From Tethya wilhelma (taxonomy: Eukaryota > Porifera > Demospongiae > Tethyida > Tethyidae): DNA of 64,000 nt. A program made the position numbers and the translations under genes. Shown one piece after another: positions 1-12,995 of this stretch. The stretch spans positions 62,001 through 126,000 of the forward strand of contig CAXIPT010000005.1 of assembly GCA_964030475.1 (NCBI GenBank), in the 5' to 3' direction. Every line of letters starts with the position of its first letter. The stretch's first letter is position 1. A model generated the notes under the pieces. It worked only from the letters and a program-made list of their open reading frames with translations. It searched no databases and was not told the origin of the DNA.

Positions 1-1370
1 AACAGTCACTTTGAGGTGAAGTTAGCAGACCAGTCTGACCTCCAGTAATACCTCAACCCTTTCTCTGCTTGTCACCAACCATATTTCACCTCAGCTGGCC
101 ACTCTGTAGCAGCTACCACAATCACAAAAGATTTCACTCTGATCTGCCACATGTACAAATTATCACCTACTTGCGTTCAATACTAAAACCGCATTGGCAG
201 ACAATCCACTTCAAAGGGGCAGCTTCTTTGATGTACCGCTTTTTCTAAAATCTCTCTTTGTGATCATTGCAAGAGTGCCAAATTTAGAACACAAGCTGCC
301 TGATGTCAGCTGTTTAGAAGTATGTATTCTTCCATTTATTCGTCCCTGGTTGGTTAGATCAGTGGGTGTGTCGAAAAAAATCGAACAAAGACAGTGGAAG
401 CAGCCAAGAAATGGCGATGTTTAGCAGCTAAAAATAAGTAGGTATACCTCCTTTTTGGTTCTTCGATCGTTCTTGCGATAGGCAGAAAACTGGAAGTCAG
501 TGAAAAAGCTGCTATTCAGAAAAAAAATTTTCTAGTGTGCTCAGTATAGCTAGATATCCATTAACGCTACCTGTTTGTGGACAGAAAAGTTGATATTTTG
601 TGTCTTTTGCAAGTTGGAAATTTCTCTAGCAATGCGGTGCATGACCGACCACCCTTAAAGTAAGCTTAGCGGGGAGTTTTATCTACTGCCTATTTCAATT
701 TTGCCGTTCAAGGTACCTGAAGAGATGAAGCCATATCTCTGCATGTAAATATGTTGGGTGGGGCTAGTATGATGTCATGTTCTTAGTAGGAGGTACTCTC
801 CATTATAAAAAAGGTTTGATGTGAATGAGTACTTTAGCTTTAGTGATAATGAGCCTTTAAAATATCACTCAAAATTGCTCGTTCCAGTCCTTAATGCACC
901 TGAAAAAGTGCTGCTATTGCTTTATAGCCTTATAATCCATGCACCTACGTAGCAAGTTTCAAGCATTTTTTTATAAAGAACTATGGAGAAAATGTCGTCC
1001 TGACGGATTCGAATATTGATATTTTGCCAAAATCAAATCTTTGCAAAAGTTTCTGGCTATATGGTCTAATAATAGTCAGATTATGAGTACACTAACATCA
1101 CAGTCAACGGAGTTCAGAGTCCAGTTTACAGTTCAATTCCTTACAAACGTCCTTACTAATATTGAACCTTATAGACCAGGCCTTCCCTGCTATGTTTATT
1201 GCTCTGTGACACATGCATGACATGCCTGCATAAGTTTACCAAATGAAATGACAGTAAAGCTCAAAAGTGAGGATTAATCTTTCAGCCCATTCTATTCTCA
1301 GTGCCCACATGCATGTGTGACTATATCCATATAGATAGTGTGATGAACTTAAAATTATATAATAATATTA
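1..1370. other. No gene recognised
   Basis: No open frame here has recognisable protein similarity, and I see no tandem repeat or clear hairpin. Short open frames such as the one at 194-424 look like chance frames in AT-rich spacer. Confidence 0.5.
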
Positions 1371-2345
1371 CGGCTTGCATTCCCAGTATGGTAGTACTGG
1401 GTACATAGGATGGCACGGATGACACATTAGCGCAATACAAATATTCACACGAATATCTTTGCAAAAACTCAGTGCTTGCCACTATGAGGCTTCTAGCTAT
1501 TTAGCTCATTCTCTTTCCAATGATCCTAAAAATAAGGCCTAATACCATCGGTAAAACAATAATTAATTTTCTCCATCTTCTTCTATGTTGGCAAGACATT
1601 TTTCAGAGACGGTTCACTTTCAGAAGGTGATTCTTGAACAAATATATGTGGTTTCTTTGTCTTCAGGTCCTTTTGGCATCTGTTTTTTGATACAAGAGAA
1701 AAAAAGCGGCTTCTCCGTATGGTAGCTATTCATTTCTATACTCATCAATAATTTATTAGCTACTTTGGAAATCAAGTTGACGACCCTTTTCCAGAGAGAC
1801 AAGTGGGCATTATTTGGAATCCCAAATTTCGCTGCCTGCCTGCTTTACCTGAAGATATCTGGTTGTGCTGAAGTGTCTGTAACCAGTTACCTTTGTATTT
1901 AGGAGGTGATGTAGACTTCTTTGTTACTAGTTGTCAGTATAAAGTAGGTTTTGTTAGATACAGCTCCAACCTTCTGAGATGCTTCACTTTTATGTTAGCA
2001 CAGATTATATTATAAGCTACAATATCCATGCTGATAGTGTACAAGTAACTACTATATACACACAAACTCAAATGTGATCAGTAGAATTAAGAAAAAATGA
2101 GAACAAATGAGTGAAAAAAGCATTGGAAATGTATATTGAGACATAGGAATGGCCAAATCCTAAAAGAAAAGCATGTCTTAGTGTGTAAAAAATTATCCCA
2201 TGAGGGACTCAACAGGGAAGAGAGCAGCCCACACAGGAAGAATTCTGCACACACTCAGACAGCTATTCCATCTTGTTTGTTTTCTTTGTACAATTTGGCC
2301 ATTCCTATGTCTCATTGCATTTCCGATGTTTTTTTTACTTGTGTA
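1371..2345. repeat. Dispersed ~1-kb repeat, copy 1
   Basis: This stretch aligns by eye, in the same orientation, with 8772-9845. Both begin near a 'cccagta..gtactgggtacatagga' block, share the 'cattagcgcaatacaa' and 'gagtgcttgccact' blocks, and end in the same foldback element. No coding capacity is evident. It is probably a non-autonomous transposable element or a duplicated segment. Confidence 0.6.
2104..2341. mobile_element. Foldback MITE-like element
   Basis: Terminal inverted repeats of about 50 bp include 'gacataggaatggcca' on the left and its complement 'tggccattcctatgtc' on the right, with complementary 'acattggaaatg' and 'catttccgatgt' further out. A second copy lies at 9556-9840. 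No open frame of interest is present. The arms explain the overlapping sense and antisense open frames here, which are artefacts. Confidence 0.7.
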
Positions 2346-2691
2346 CTTAGGAATAACATCTTTTCTATTATACAATACAGCTTGCACAGACGTTATGTAC
2401 TTAGGAATGACATGTTTTCTATACTTGTATACAACCACTATAGTGACAATGTTTACAACTTTAGTTCTTACTGCTTAGCCTTAGCTCTTTTTTCTTCATG
2501 TGCTCTCCTCAGTAGTTTTCAGCATCTATCAGTGGAATTACCTACTCATATTTTCTTTCTCTTTCTAGCTATTCACTTTCTTTCTTCTCTTACCGCTCCT
2601 GGCTTGTAACTTATGACTAACTTACTGCCTTTCTGCTTTGCATTTTGTTACTTTTATCCTCTTGTAGGAGGTGCATCTATATAAATGCATT

Positions 2692-2717
2692 TGTGTGTGT
2701 GTGTGTGTGTGTGTGTG
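2692..2717. repeat. (GT)n microsatellite
   Basis: Simple GT tract, with no gene context visible. Confidence 0.9.
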
Positions 2718-3394
2718 AGTGAGTGTGTATGTTTGTATGTGTGAATGCTTACATGTATTTAGGGGTGCTTGGACACTACCCACACAGCTAATTGCTATGG
2801 GCCAAATCTACAACTAATGACGGCGAGTGCTTGCGCACTTAGTACTAACTACTAGCAGCTCATAAATAAGAAAAGAGCCCTTCAAAAAAATCTCGCTTAG
2901 AAAAACAATGGCATAAATTTTTAAACCTTACAATTCATAAAATTCAGGCTACCAATTTTTTTTCTGAGCCATTCTTGCGTACTCTTGTTCAGAAGTATGA
3001 TTTTTCACTACCTTCCTTACCGTATCTCAATTTCTGAGCATTTGATTGGGAAAAGGCTCTGACAACATTCCTAAGTTCATGTACAGTACTTTGTGTTACT
3101 TTGCGCAGTCCTGCCAGATCTGTATCGAGTGTTCACAATAGTTTTCTGCTGCACATACACTGCAGAAGTCTTGATCTACTCACTAAAAGTAATTAACAAA
3201 GTTGTTAACTTTCACAGTGGGCAATAAATGGAAAGCAAAGAAGAGACACTTATGATGCAATTGCTTCTTTTGTGGCTGTTAATACGATGAAACAGAAGGA
3301 GAAAGGGGAACTATTCTAACCAGGTGTCCACAGCAAGGTGCTTAATTTCCACCAATAACTTCAAGAAATGCGACTGTCGGATCCAGATATCATA

Positions 3395-3690
3395 AAAATT
3401 TTATAGTGTAGGAATGGGTAGTACTGTAAAAAGCGATAAAGCAAGCCAAGACTCTGAATTTTGGCAGATGACTACTTCATTTTCATTCGGCTTCATACAT
3501 TATAGTATACAGGGTCCTTTGTCTCCAGATCTTGAGCCGATAAATGAAGTATATAAGCAATCATGCCGAAAAGCTATGTAAGATTGTACCTAAGTCTTAT
3601 GATACTAAAAAATGAAGTAGTCATGTGCCGAAATTCAGAGTCTTGGCTTACTGCCCATTACTACACTATTTTTTTAATAAAATTTTTACT
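3395..3690. mobile_element. Foldback element, 'GTGTAGGAATGGG' family
   Basis: The arms contain 'tagtgtaggaatgggtag' (left) and 'actgcccattactacacta' (right), with the internal mirror 'gactacttcatttt' / 'aaatgaagtagtc'. The family recurs at 7688-8098, 17105-17215, 29550-29640, 30100-30330, 31183-31413, 34085-34195 and 63552-63660. It is non-coding and looks like a MITE. Confidence 0.7.
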
Positions 3691-3860
3691 ACCTGTTCAC
3701 GCACTTTTTGCAACACTGGGGTGAATTTTGCATGAGACTGATCAGTCTCTACAAAATGTAGTAGTGCTGGATGTGTATGCACATGCAAACCACGTGGTCA
3801 AGTTCGCTATATAAATGTGACGACCTTTACCAATACAAAGATAGTGCAAATTCAGTTTTA

Positions 3861-3912
3861 ATTTGTATTGTGTCAATGGGGGCCACCAGGTGGCGACCCA
3901 TTCCTACTATAC
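3861..3912. repeat. Solo end of the 1.4-kb inverted-repeat element
   Basis: 'atttgtattgtgtcaatgg' followed by 'cccattcctactatac' matches the outer ends of the element at 7080-8500. It is an isolated terminus. Confidence 0.45.
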
Positions 3913-5419
3913 AGCTTACATGTAATGTTTAATTCATAAGTGGCACTACTTTAAATCAGAGGAGGTACGACATTAGGGTGCCTTTATTGAGCTGGCACAT
4001 GATCAACTCTCATTGTGAAGTATTGCAGTCACATGATCGGTATATAATTAACAGACTTGCCAGCTCAGCAAAGGCGCACTTGCACACGGATGATTAAACC
4101 ACACCCAATGATGTCCATGGATATAATTATGAGGAGGTATAGTATGAATCAGAATAGTATCAGAGAAAATGATGGGCTGACTGAATGAATCACAAGGATG
4201 AGCAATATAGATAGTAAGGCCCGGGGGCAAGTGAACTGATTATGATACCACTGAATAGTGGTGCTGGTGTGACGGCTGATGAAAAGCCTGATTAAGAGGG
4301 ATGACTTGAGAAGTAAAATTACGCCAAAAGTGGTGATAATATGAAATCAAATGGCTGATGAATAGATATGATATGAGCTACAAGGCAAGATTTAAATATG
4401 AAATCAAGTGACAATAATTTGGCTGATGTGACAAATGACAAGTTACTCAAGAGGCATAGCTTGAGCCTATAGAATGGTGGTAAATATGAAATCAAGTGAG
4501 TGATGAATTAAGTTGTGATGAAATATGAATCACTGTGAATGTGGAGTTCCGAAAAGACTTCCGCTTACTGATGGAATTGGAGCAATGCACCATTTGCATA
4601 CACTACCTAGAAGAATAATAAAGGAAGAAGAACATTTTAATTGTATATAGTACCAGAAATGAACGGTCCATTCACTTAGTATACGTAAGGCGTGACTCAG
4701 TGTACGAAACATTGAAAGTGGACATATACTCAGTGTAGTTAAGGATCAGCCTAATAATGTACATTTTGTAGTTTGTATATATCTCTACAGGAATTTTTTA
4801 CATTCACCAAATCTGTGTATGCTTGAACAATGATAGAAAATATTTTCAAGTGTGATTATCATGTGACCTGCAATGGCAAGACAGCTAGGAGGATGTCGTC
4901 TTTGTAAGACCTTAATGCAAAGATGCAGAGCTGCATGGATATTTATTTTCATAATGTCATATTTTGTCAGAATATTGTATTTATCATCAAGATTTTGAAT
5001 CTGCTTGGTCTCACAAACATTATACTAGGCAGAATTAGAGAGAAATATGCCTACTTCTTAAATATTACACAAAAGTATGTATTTTTTGTCTGTAGCTACG
5101 CACACCAATATTATTTCATTTTCATTTTCACAATTTATATTTTATATTCAATACATCAAAAATACGATCATTATCAAGTTTGGTATTCTAGTCACAAAGT
5201 ATAGTTAAAAAAAGGGTAAACCTTTAATTAAATCTAACTTCCTTAAAATTTGATGCATCCTTAACTTTACACCGAGTATACATGCATATAGAGGTTAGTA
5301 TAGAACTGAAGTTTGCTGTAAATAGGCATGCATGCAGTTGTTTTGAGCTTAAAACGTAATTTTAGCAATATACATGTTGGTAATATCAAGTTGGTTTGAT
5401 TAATGATAAAGCAACTTAC
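3913..5419. other. No gene recognised
   Basis: AT-rich spacer. Between about 4260 and 4520 there is a loose, degenerate repetition of 'gatgaa' and 'atatgaaatcaagtga' phrases, possibly the relic of a tandem array. No supported gene. Confidence 0.4.
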
Positions 5420-6120
5420 AATTTGTTTGCCTTGGTTTCGGCCCTGTAATGGCGCCACCTGATTGGTCCAGTTGGATTATCATCTTTAAGTGCTTTATGC
5501 TCCATCCCCATTTGCTCCGGATGGCCTTTGTACATCACTCCTTCCTTGTCTTGGTAGCCTACCACCAGCTGGTCCTCTTGGTCCATTACCAGTTGTTGCT
5601 GGTGATTGACTACGAATTTTTGGTGGTCTACTACTCTTGGTTGGTCCTGATTGCTGGCAGTCCACCCCCTGCTTGGTCCTGGCAGTGCACCTGCGCTTGG
5701 TCCATTAGCACTCGGTCCTGGCAGTTGACTGAATCCACTCAGTCCTGGCAATCCACTCACGTTTGGTTGTGTTTGTCCCATCAGTCCACTCCCACTAGGT
5801 CCACTATTTGTTGGTTGTCTAGGATCGGAAGGAATGGATCCTTTTGGTGATACTGGGATAGGGATTGGTGACCATTGGTTTGCACCACTGATGTAAGGTA
5901 TGTCTGAAATCAACGGAAGGAAATTAACCAGTAAATATTTATATTACTGCATTGAATTGTTTGTAGTGAGGAAGTTTGCAAGCATGCAAGTTAGTAATAA
6001 TGGTAACTGTTCAAGTGATATCAAAGATTGTGCAATAGTATTGAATATTACCTGGTAACTCGCTGCTGGCGATGGAGAGCATGTCAATGTCAGGAACTCC
6101 TATTGATGACAGTGGTGAAT
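5420..6120 (-). CDS. Partial gene with Pro/Gly/Ser-rich exon, unknown product
   Basis: Two exons on the minus strand join in frame: 6120-6052, preceded by a CAG acceptor and ended by CCAG|GTAATA, and 5903-5420, preceded by TTTCAG and ended by AATT|GTAAGT. The phase-1 junction is consistent. The first exon encodes a short acidic and hydrophobic stretch with VPDID. The second encodes about 160 residues rich in Pro, Gly, Ser and Gln, with repeated GPS and LPG phrases in its first half, then a charged, Gln/Asp-rich half with DQ and NHQ repeats. A further small exon near 6292-6263 with similar DIPG wording is possible. Neither start nor stop was found, so the gene is incomplete in both directions. 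I recognise no family. The composition fits a low-complexity tail or linker of a larger protein. Confidence 0.4.
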
Positions 6121-6579
6121 CTGGATTCGAGGAAGAGACACAATTTGAAAATTTGGTGCACAGGTAGTCTCTCTATAATACATGTTTTGAAGTTCAGTGC
6201 AAGCTGGCCACTTGTATAACAGATCAAGTTATAATTCTCTGGCATCACTGTGAGCTACATACCCTGGAATGTCAAAGGAGACTCCGAGAGCCTGGTACGA
6301 GGGTACATGCTCCATTAATTAGTCCATTAAAGATATAAGCGTAGCTAGCTAATCAGTTTAAGAATTCAGTGAAACCTGAGGTTTAGAATTAAAGGTTATG
6401 CAATTAGTACAGTGAAAAGAGTGACAAACAAAAAAACAGCACAATTTGAAGTACGATGAAAAACACACAACAACAGTCAAAACTGTCGAGTGTACATGTA
6501 CGCTCACTTGACTGCAACACTCAAGTTTAGCCTGAGGAAAGATCACGGCTCAACAAAAAGAGAACGCAAAGAGTTGACA

Positions 6580-6790
6580 CAAGACTGCCACTCGGGTTTA
6601 GCGTCACTCAGGAACGACTCTGCTCAACAAAAAACAGACTTGAACGCAAAGTCGGATTTAGTTGGCAAGACTGCCACTCAGGTTTAGTGCCACTCAGGAA
6701 CAATAACTCTGCTCAACAGACTTGAATGCAAAGTCGGATTCAGCTGATACTTGACGAGACTGCCACTCGAGTTTAGTGTCAGGAAAGATA
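6580..6790. repeat. ~87-bp tandem repeat, about 2.4 units
   Basis: Units start at about 6580, 6668 and 6754 with 'agactgccactc', followed by 'gtttag' and, in the first two units, 'cactcaggaac' and 'aaagtcggatt'. The third unit is truncated. Downstream, a 25-bp phrase with 'atgaccac.acctaaacctaaag' is repeated twice (6946-6995). Non-coding. Confidence 0.6.
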
Positions 6791-7079
6791 GATACAACTT
6801 CTCAACAAAAGAGAACCAATGATTTCCACCAAAAACTGCTTGATACTGGTCAACAAACGAGCAGATTTTAGAAGAATCCAGTCAAAACCAGTTCACGGTA
6901 CACGTGCACGCACTTGTACGTTGTTGACGTCATCACGTTGCACACAATGACCACGACCTAAACCTAAAGCAATGACCACAACCTAAACCTAAAGCAATGC
7001 CTACAGTCCTCGACGACGACCTTTACCGGAAGCCATGCATGTGGATTCATGCATGATCCATAAATAGTGTGCAAATTTA

Positions 7080-8500
7080 TCATACGTACGGTAGTACGTA
7101 TAGTAGGAATGGGCCGGCTGTCCCATAGACACAATACAAATGTTGGTCACCATAAAAATCTAGTTAAACAAAATCAAACTTTCAGAGTTGCTCAGAGGCT
7201 CTCACTAACAGATTACCAACTGCTTACAAGTCTTGAAACTCGCAAAAAGTTTCCTCAGCACTCGTAGAGAGCACTAGGGGGAAGCCACCATAGTGCCATT
7301 TTTGTTCCTCTAACTTACTTACGTACTTACGTACGTACGTACGTACTTCCTAACTGACTTACTTGAAAAGCATTTCCAGAGAACCAGAATGTGTTGAGCC
7401 AACTTTGACAGCACAAAGTAAGTTCTTTTCATAGGTACTACATTCCTTGATACTCGTTTTCATCACAAATAAGCCTAAACAAAAACTAGAAAGCTTTGAA
7501 ACTAAGAGTATAAATTCATGTACTTCAATGTAGCCATCTTCTTGTAGAGTTCGAAGGTCATTTTCCACGTGGCATTATTATGCGCATGCGCATTAGCCTC
7601 CTCCACTAGTAGTGCTGCTACTCAAGGTTTTTGTAAAGACTAACCAGTCTCTAATATTTTCCACACTGTAGTGTTGAAAAAAGTGAATGAACAAGTAGTA
7701 AAAATTTCAAAAAAATAAGTAGTGTAGGAATGGGCAGTGCAGTAAAAAGTATTGGAACAAGGAATGTCTCAATTTCGGCACATGACTACTTCATTTTTTA
7801 TACCCAACTCTTGGCTAATAGTCCAGTTTAAGTTACCTGTCTGTTATAGTTTGCTCCACTGCTTAGCCTACTGATTAGTAGGATTTTGAACCAATACAAT
7901 AATAAGCTACCGCACTATTGTACAGATCATTGCATTTACGACACTTAGCAGGATCCTAAGGAAGGATCAACTGACAAGAATAAAAATGAAGTAGTCATGT
8001 GCCGAAATTGAGACATTCCTTGTTCCAATACTTTTTACCGCACTGCCCATTCCTACACTACTTATTTTTTTGAAATTTTTACTACTTGTATATTGTGTTC
8101 TTGTTTACTAAATATCTAGTTCTTAGCTCTAGTTATGTAGCTAGCGAGTGTCAAGAATATACTACCTCCTATATACCCTGTATCAAAAACAGCGAGATGC
8201 TCTTTTGTTTTCTGGAAATTGTTTTTAAGTAAGTCAGTTAGGAAGTACATACGTACGGAAGTACGTTAGAGAACAATAAATTATGTCACTATTGTGGTAT
8301 CCCACTAGCACTCTCTACAAGTGCTGAGGAAAGTTTTTGTGAGCCTTACATGCAGTTGGTAATCTGTCAGAGAGCCTCTGAGTAACTTATAAGCTTTAAC
8401 TTTGTTTGGGTAGATTTTTGTAGTGACCAATATTTGTATTGTGTCTATGGGGTAGTCGGCCCATTCCTACTATACATACTACCATACATATGATAGTAAG
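7080..8500. mobile_element. 1.4-kb element with ~290-bp terminal inverted repeats
   Basis: The left end (7080-7370) and right end (8205-8497) are reverse complements over most of their length. Both carry 'agtaggaatgggcc' or its complement at the outside, a 'gtacgta'-rich stretch, and 'aagtaagtcagttaggaagtac' or its complement at the inside. No transposase frame is visible. The interior is largely a second foldback element (7688-8098), so this is a nested insertion. It is likely a non-autonomous DNA transposon. Confidence 0.65.
7688..8098. mobile_element. Nested foldback element, 'GTGTAGGAATGGG' family
   Basis: The left arm 7688-7800 and right arm 7986-8098 are near-perfect inverted copies, bounded by 'acaagtagtaaaaatttc' and 'gaaatttttactacttgt'. 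The interior (about 7810-7930) recurs inverted at 13096-13235, next to the assembly gap. This is the best-preserved member in the window. Confidence 0.75.
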
Positions 8501-8771
8501 TACGAATTTGATTGCTTGTCTATCATCTGAGGAATGTTGCTCTGTAGATGATATATAAAAATACTAGACTGGTCTTTAACTAGCGTGCAAAAAGAAATAG
8601 TTTCAGGCTAAAGTGCCCCTAGCACTGAAGATTAGCAATTACTCTCCAATTAATACCTAGACTGGAAATTGCTGCCTCACAAGCTTAGATATCTTTGTTA
8701 TATTATTTCTGTTTGGGCTGTTCAACTGTATGTGGAATATTGAGTGAAACATGTGAAGCTATCTACAGCGA

Positions 8772-9845
8772 TATATTCCCAGTACCGTAGGACTGGGTAC
8801 ATAGGAATGGCACGAATGGCCCATTAGCGCAATACAATTCACGGGAATAACTCTCCAAAAACCGAGTGCTTGCCACTAAAAGGCTTGTAAAGCTCATTCT
8901 CTTTCCAACTAGCCTAAAAACTTGGCCTAAAACCATCACTAAAATACCAAACTAAAACACGCCAAACCTCCAATTTCTCCATCTTCTTCTTCTATCATGT
9001 CTCAACTTTTCTCAAAGACTGTTCACTTTCAGAAGCTGATTCTTGAACGAATAAACTTAGTATCTTTGTCTTCACGTACTTTTGGCATCGGTTTTCTGTG
9101 TCTCTCATTGGGTGGCTAGATACAAGGCGAAAAGCGCCTTCTCCATATGGCAGCCATTTATTTCTATGCTCATGCATAATTCATTAGCTACTGGAACATT
9201 TCAAATTGACAACCCTTTTCCAGATATAAGTGTACATTATTTGGGATTCTGGAATATTCGCTGCCTGCCTGCTTAACCTGAAGATTCTGGTTGTGCTGAG
9301 CTCTTTCAGTCTTCAATATTTAGGAGGTGAATAGATTACACTTATTATGTAGTTGTCATTATTATTTAGAAAGCTACAAGTAAATTTTGTTAGATACAGC
9401 TCCAGCCCAGCTCCAGTGCTGAGTTGCTTCACTTTACTGATAGCATACTGGTAGATTATACAAGCTATAATATTCATGCTGATATATAGTGTACAAGTAA
9501 CTACTGTATATATATATACACACAAACTCGGGCTCAAATATGATTCATACAATTATAAAAAAATGAGAACAAGTAAAAAAAACATTGGAAATGTAATGAG
9601 ACATAGGAATGGCCTAATCATAAAAAGAAAGCAAACAAGATGGAATGGTTGTTGAGTGTGTAAAGAATTATTCCTATGGGCAACATGAGGGACTCAACAT
9701 GGAAAGAGAGTACTACATGCAGCCCACACAGGAAGAATTCTGCACACACTCAAACAGCCATTCCATCTTGTTCGCTTTCTTTTTACGATTTGGCCATTCC
9801 TATGTCTCATTACATCTCCATTGTTTTTTTTTACTTGTATGTTTA
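8772..9845. repeat. Dispersed ~1-kb repeat, copy 2
   Basis: Same-orientation partner of 1371-2345, sharing the start block, the 'gcctgcctgctta' block and the terminal foldback element. Small indels separate the copies, so the duplication is not very recent. Confidence 0.6.
9556..9840. mobile_element. Foldback MITE-like element, second copy
   Basis: Inverted arms include 'gagacataggaatggcc' and 'ggccattcctatgtctc', plus 'aagcaaacaagatggaatgg' and 'ccattccatcttgttcgctt'. It is a longer and cleaner foldback than the copy at 2104-2341. Confidence 0.75.
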
Positions 9846-10783
9846 GGCTTGGAACTTTCCTAGTCAATATTTTTTAACCTCTTAAAGGTAGTAATTGTAA
9901 GTGCAATTATGCTGGAGGGTTCACACAATCTTCTTTCGCACAAGCTTTGGACAGTGATGCTCCTAGTTTGCCAAGTGACAAACCACTTCCTGGTGAGCAA
10001 TATCTTGTGTTGACATGGTCAAAGGCAACATTATATCCAGCAAGCTGGGAACAAAAAAACCAACACTAGCCGCCAAAGACAAAAGAATAAAAAAACTTTT
10101 TGATTATAAGAGGCAAACTGTTATTATTCTGTCTAATGTTTTACATGTATTAATATTATACATGCATACTCAGGAAAGTTCAGGCAGCCTATCCTCATTA
10201 AGGAAAAAAATTAATTCATCAGGGTTCCAAAGTATAGTTCAGATTGACATCGAAATGCATGTGAAGATAGTTTGCAGAACATGCATCTCCGAGAACGGAA
10301 GTCATGTGACAAGTACGTATGACCTGAATATTAATAATCTCATAAATAATTAATTATGTGGCTACCAATTAAGGTTGCTATGGCAACCAAATTTGTCACC
10401 TAAATTGGACCAACATAAATTTGGGCGGAATGCATGTCCACGATATATGCACATAAAGATATTCTACATTTTCTACTTAATGCACAGCAAGCCGCCGGGT
10501 TTGGTGTGCTTTATATAGAAAGTTACAACCTTAATTGGTAGCCAAATAATTAATTCATAAACTAGATTATTAGTATTCAGGTTGTACTTGAAGATATAGC
10601 ACTGACAAATGTTTTTTTCCCGGATGAGTACATGACACATGCAGACTAATTATGCACTGTCAAGGAGATCATGTTTTCAAGAGCCTTTGATTTTGAGTAT
10701 ACCCTTCTTAAACGAGGAGGTCGTGTTTATAATGACTCAATTATTCACACGCGTTCGTTTTGAACCACTTCCGGGGTACGGGG

Positions 10784-10842
10784 TATAAATCTCCGGAAAC
10801 CACCTTTGACCTTTTGCGCAGACGTAAAAAATTGTTGTCATG
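10784..10842 (+). promoter_or_regulatory. Possible TATA promoter and start codon
   Basis: A TATAAAT at 10784-10790 in a locally GC-richer stretch lies about 50 bp before an ATG at 10840 that opens a frame of about 40 codons. No family is recognisable and no downstream exon could be tied to it. Speculative. Confidence 0.2.
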
Positions 10843-11205
10843 GCGCTTGCTGAGCTCCTTTTTTCTCTTTGCAACAACTACGCACTACGACGGTTACCTT
10901 CCACAAAACACTTGCACAGTTGTAGTGGTTACCAAATAAAAACTACCTGTTATGTCCTTTTGTAAACATTACAAAGAATTTGGTCTGTTTCTGTGGTCTT
11001 AGTATTCCATGGCAGCCATGGATTGCCAATATTATACAGCAAATACAGACAGTAACACTGCCAATACAGACTCACACTATTATTTTTACAAATTATTAAC
11101 AACAAGAGCACATCTTTGTATAAAACTATACAAAATTCTTGCACTAGTTTCTACCAGGACATCACTAAACACTGTACTGAGACAGTACACTATTCTACTC
11201 ACTGA

Positions 11206-11421
11206 GGTCTCTTTGAGTTTGTGAAGCAACATAGAGTGTGTACTTTCCAGAAAAGTCCTTTTCATCCTCTCGGCAACACCGTTCTGTTCAGGTGTCTTCG
11301 GCATTGTTTTTTCATGTCTGATGCCTTCCTTCTTCAGTAGCTCCTCAAACCAGTATATATACTCACCACTATTGTCGGTGCAAAGTGTCTTCAACTTAAT
11401 TCCTTCCAGTAGCATTTTCAA
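11206..11421 (-). pseudogene. Ty1/copia-type integrase fragment
   Basis: The minus-strand translation carries copia integrase core signatures: a CTDNSGEY segment (second catalytic Asp), then PKTPEQNGVAER followed by KRTFLE, with the Glu at the catalytic position. Only about 70 residues remain. The frame continues to 11086 but loses similarity after LLHKLKE. No LTRs, reverse transcriptase or gag were found nearby, so it is a dead scrap. The motif order is unambiguous for this family. Confidence 0.75.
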
Positions 11422-11429
11422 CTAGAGCC

Positions 11430-12995
11430 GGCTCATTCGACAAAGCAGTTAAAGACATTTTCAAATCTGCCATAATTGTTAATGTTTCTCAAAAATCATA
11501 TCAATTTAGTCAAAAGTTCACAAACTTGACACAATAGTTTTAGACGTCTTAAACTGATCACAAATTGAAAGTGATATCCTGACCTGTGCCCATAACCAAT
11601 TAAAAAAAATTAAGTCTTGTGAATGCTCAAGTTCTCAACTAGCTAAAATGCAAAAATTGTTCAAAGTTCAGTTCAGTTAGAGATTCAAAACAATATTATG
11701 TTTAGCTTAATACAGTGAAAGAGAACAATAGATGACACAAAGAAAACTGTATTCTAAGGTTTAACAAAAGGTGCATTGTATAACTACAGACAAAGAAACT
11801 GTGAAAATAGTGAGGCCTACAAAAACCATACAGAAACTAATAGTACAAAGTTACAGTCATTGCCAGAAATACGCGGACGGAAAATAATTTTACGTAATCT
11901 CTCCGTATACTACTTCCGCTCTTAAGTACTAGAGTGATAGGCGCTTACCTGGAATCAACCCTTTCCAAAGTAGTTTCTTGAAATGTATGGCCTGGTTTTA
12001 TATCTAGACATGATAGTTACTTCTTGCAAAAAAAACTTTCAAGTCTAACTATTACTCTCAGAAACAAAAGTTTGTTAAGGTTACGATGTACAGTTGGCAA
12101 TTTGGGTCATGAATATGATTATAGCCCAGTCATGAATATGATTATCAGTATAGGCCAGTTATTTTAGATACACGATATGGCAGTGTATTTTAGAACTCAA
12201 AATTTGAAGAACTGGCAAAACTTAGAACCACATATGCATGGGCTATTATCTAATTGTTCACTCTTCACTCCAGGGTCAGACACTGAGTTTTTCTAAGAAA
12301 AGAGCCACAAACAAATTGTGGCTGGCTCAGATGTCAGCAGGCAGCTGCCTTGTGCTCTTAGCTGAATGTTTTGTTGTGTTCTAGAATACTTTGTACACAC
12401 AGTAGAAAGAAAGTCTCAGTGTCTGCCCCTGCAGAACCAAAGTAAGTTTCTACTAACACTGACTTCTAGACAGTGTAACTTCTCTACTTGGCAAATTTTG
12501 AGTTCTAAATTTTATTTTANCAAAAGCACTTTGATGCTAGATATAGGGAGAACAAATTTCCTAATGAATTATTCATATTCAAACTGTGCATCCTAACCTT
12601 AAGTACAGTACTATAGCTTTTTTTTTTTTTTTTTTTTTTTTTCCTTTTCTTCAAGTTTTAGTTAATTCAGCATGTCTGACTGAGTTTTGATCGACTAAGG
12701 CATGAGATAGTCACCTGATCATATGAATTTGGTGTTTTGGATTGCCTAAAAGGAGGCGCTGCACGGACTAGTAGCCTAGCCCTGTACTGAGTTTGGCTGA
12801 GAGGGCAGATTGCACACTTTTCCTCACGCAATCGGCTGGGGAAGCACTCTAGTATACATTCTAAATGGTGCGGGTTTTTACTAGCAACTGTGACTGCCAC
12901 CAGCTGTGGCATTTAGGCTAGATATGCTCTTTCGAGTTACCGATCTATACTTTTCAGAGTGCTCTGCCTATAATTAACAGTCCTGAAAACAGATC
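11430..12995. other. No gene recognised
   Basis: AT-rich spacer with a poly-T run near 12619-12642 and one undetermined base at 12520. The open frames at 12366-12596 and 12667-12912 have no recognisable similarity. Confidence 0.4.

Noticed and set aside
12667..12960. tRNA-derived SINE suspected from a GC-richer block and nearby poly-T
   Set aside because: I could not find convincing A and B boxes or a second copy.
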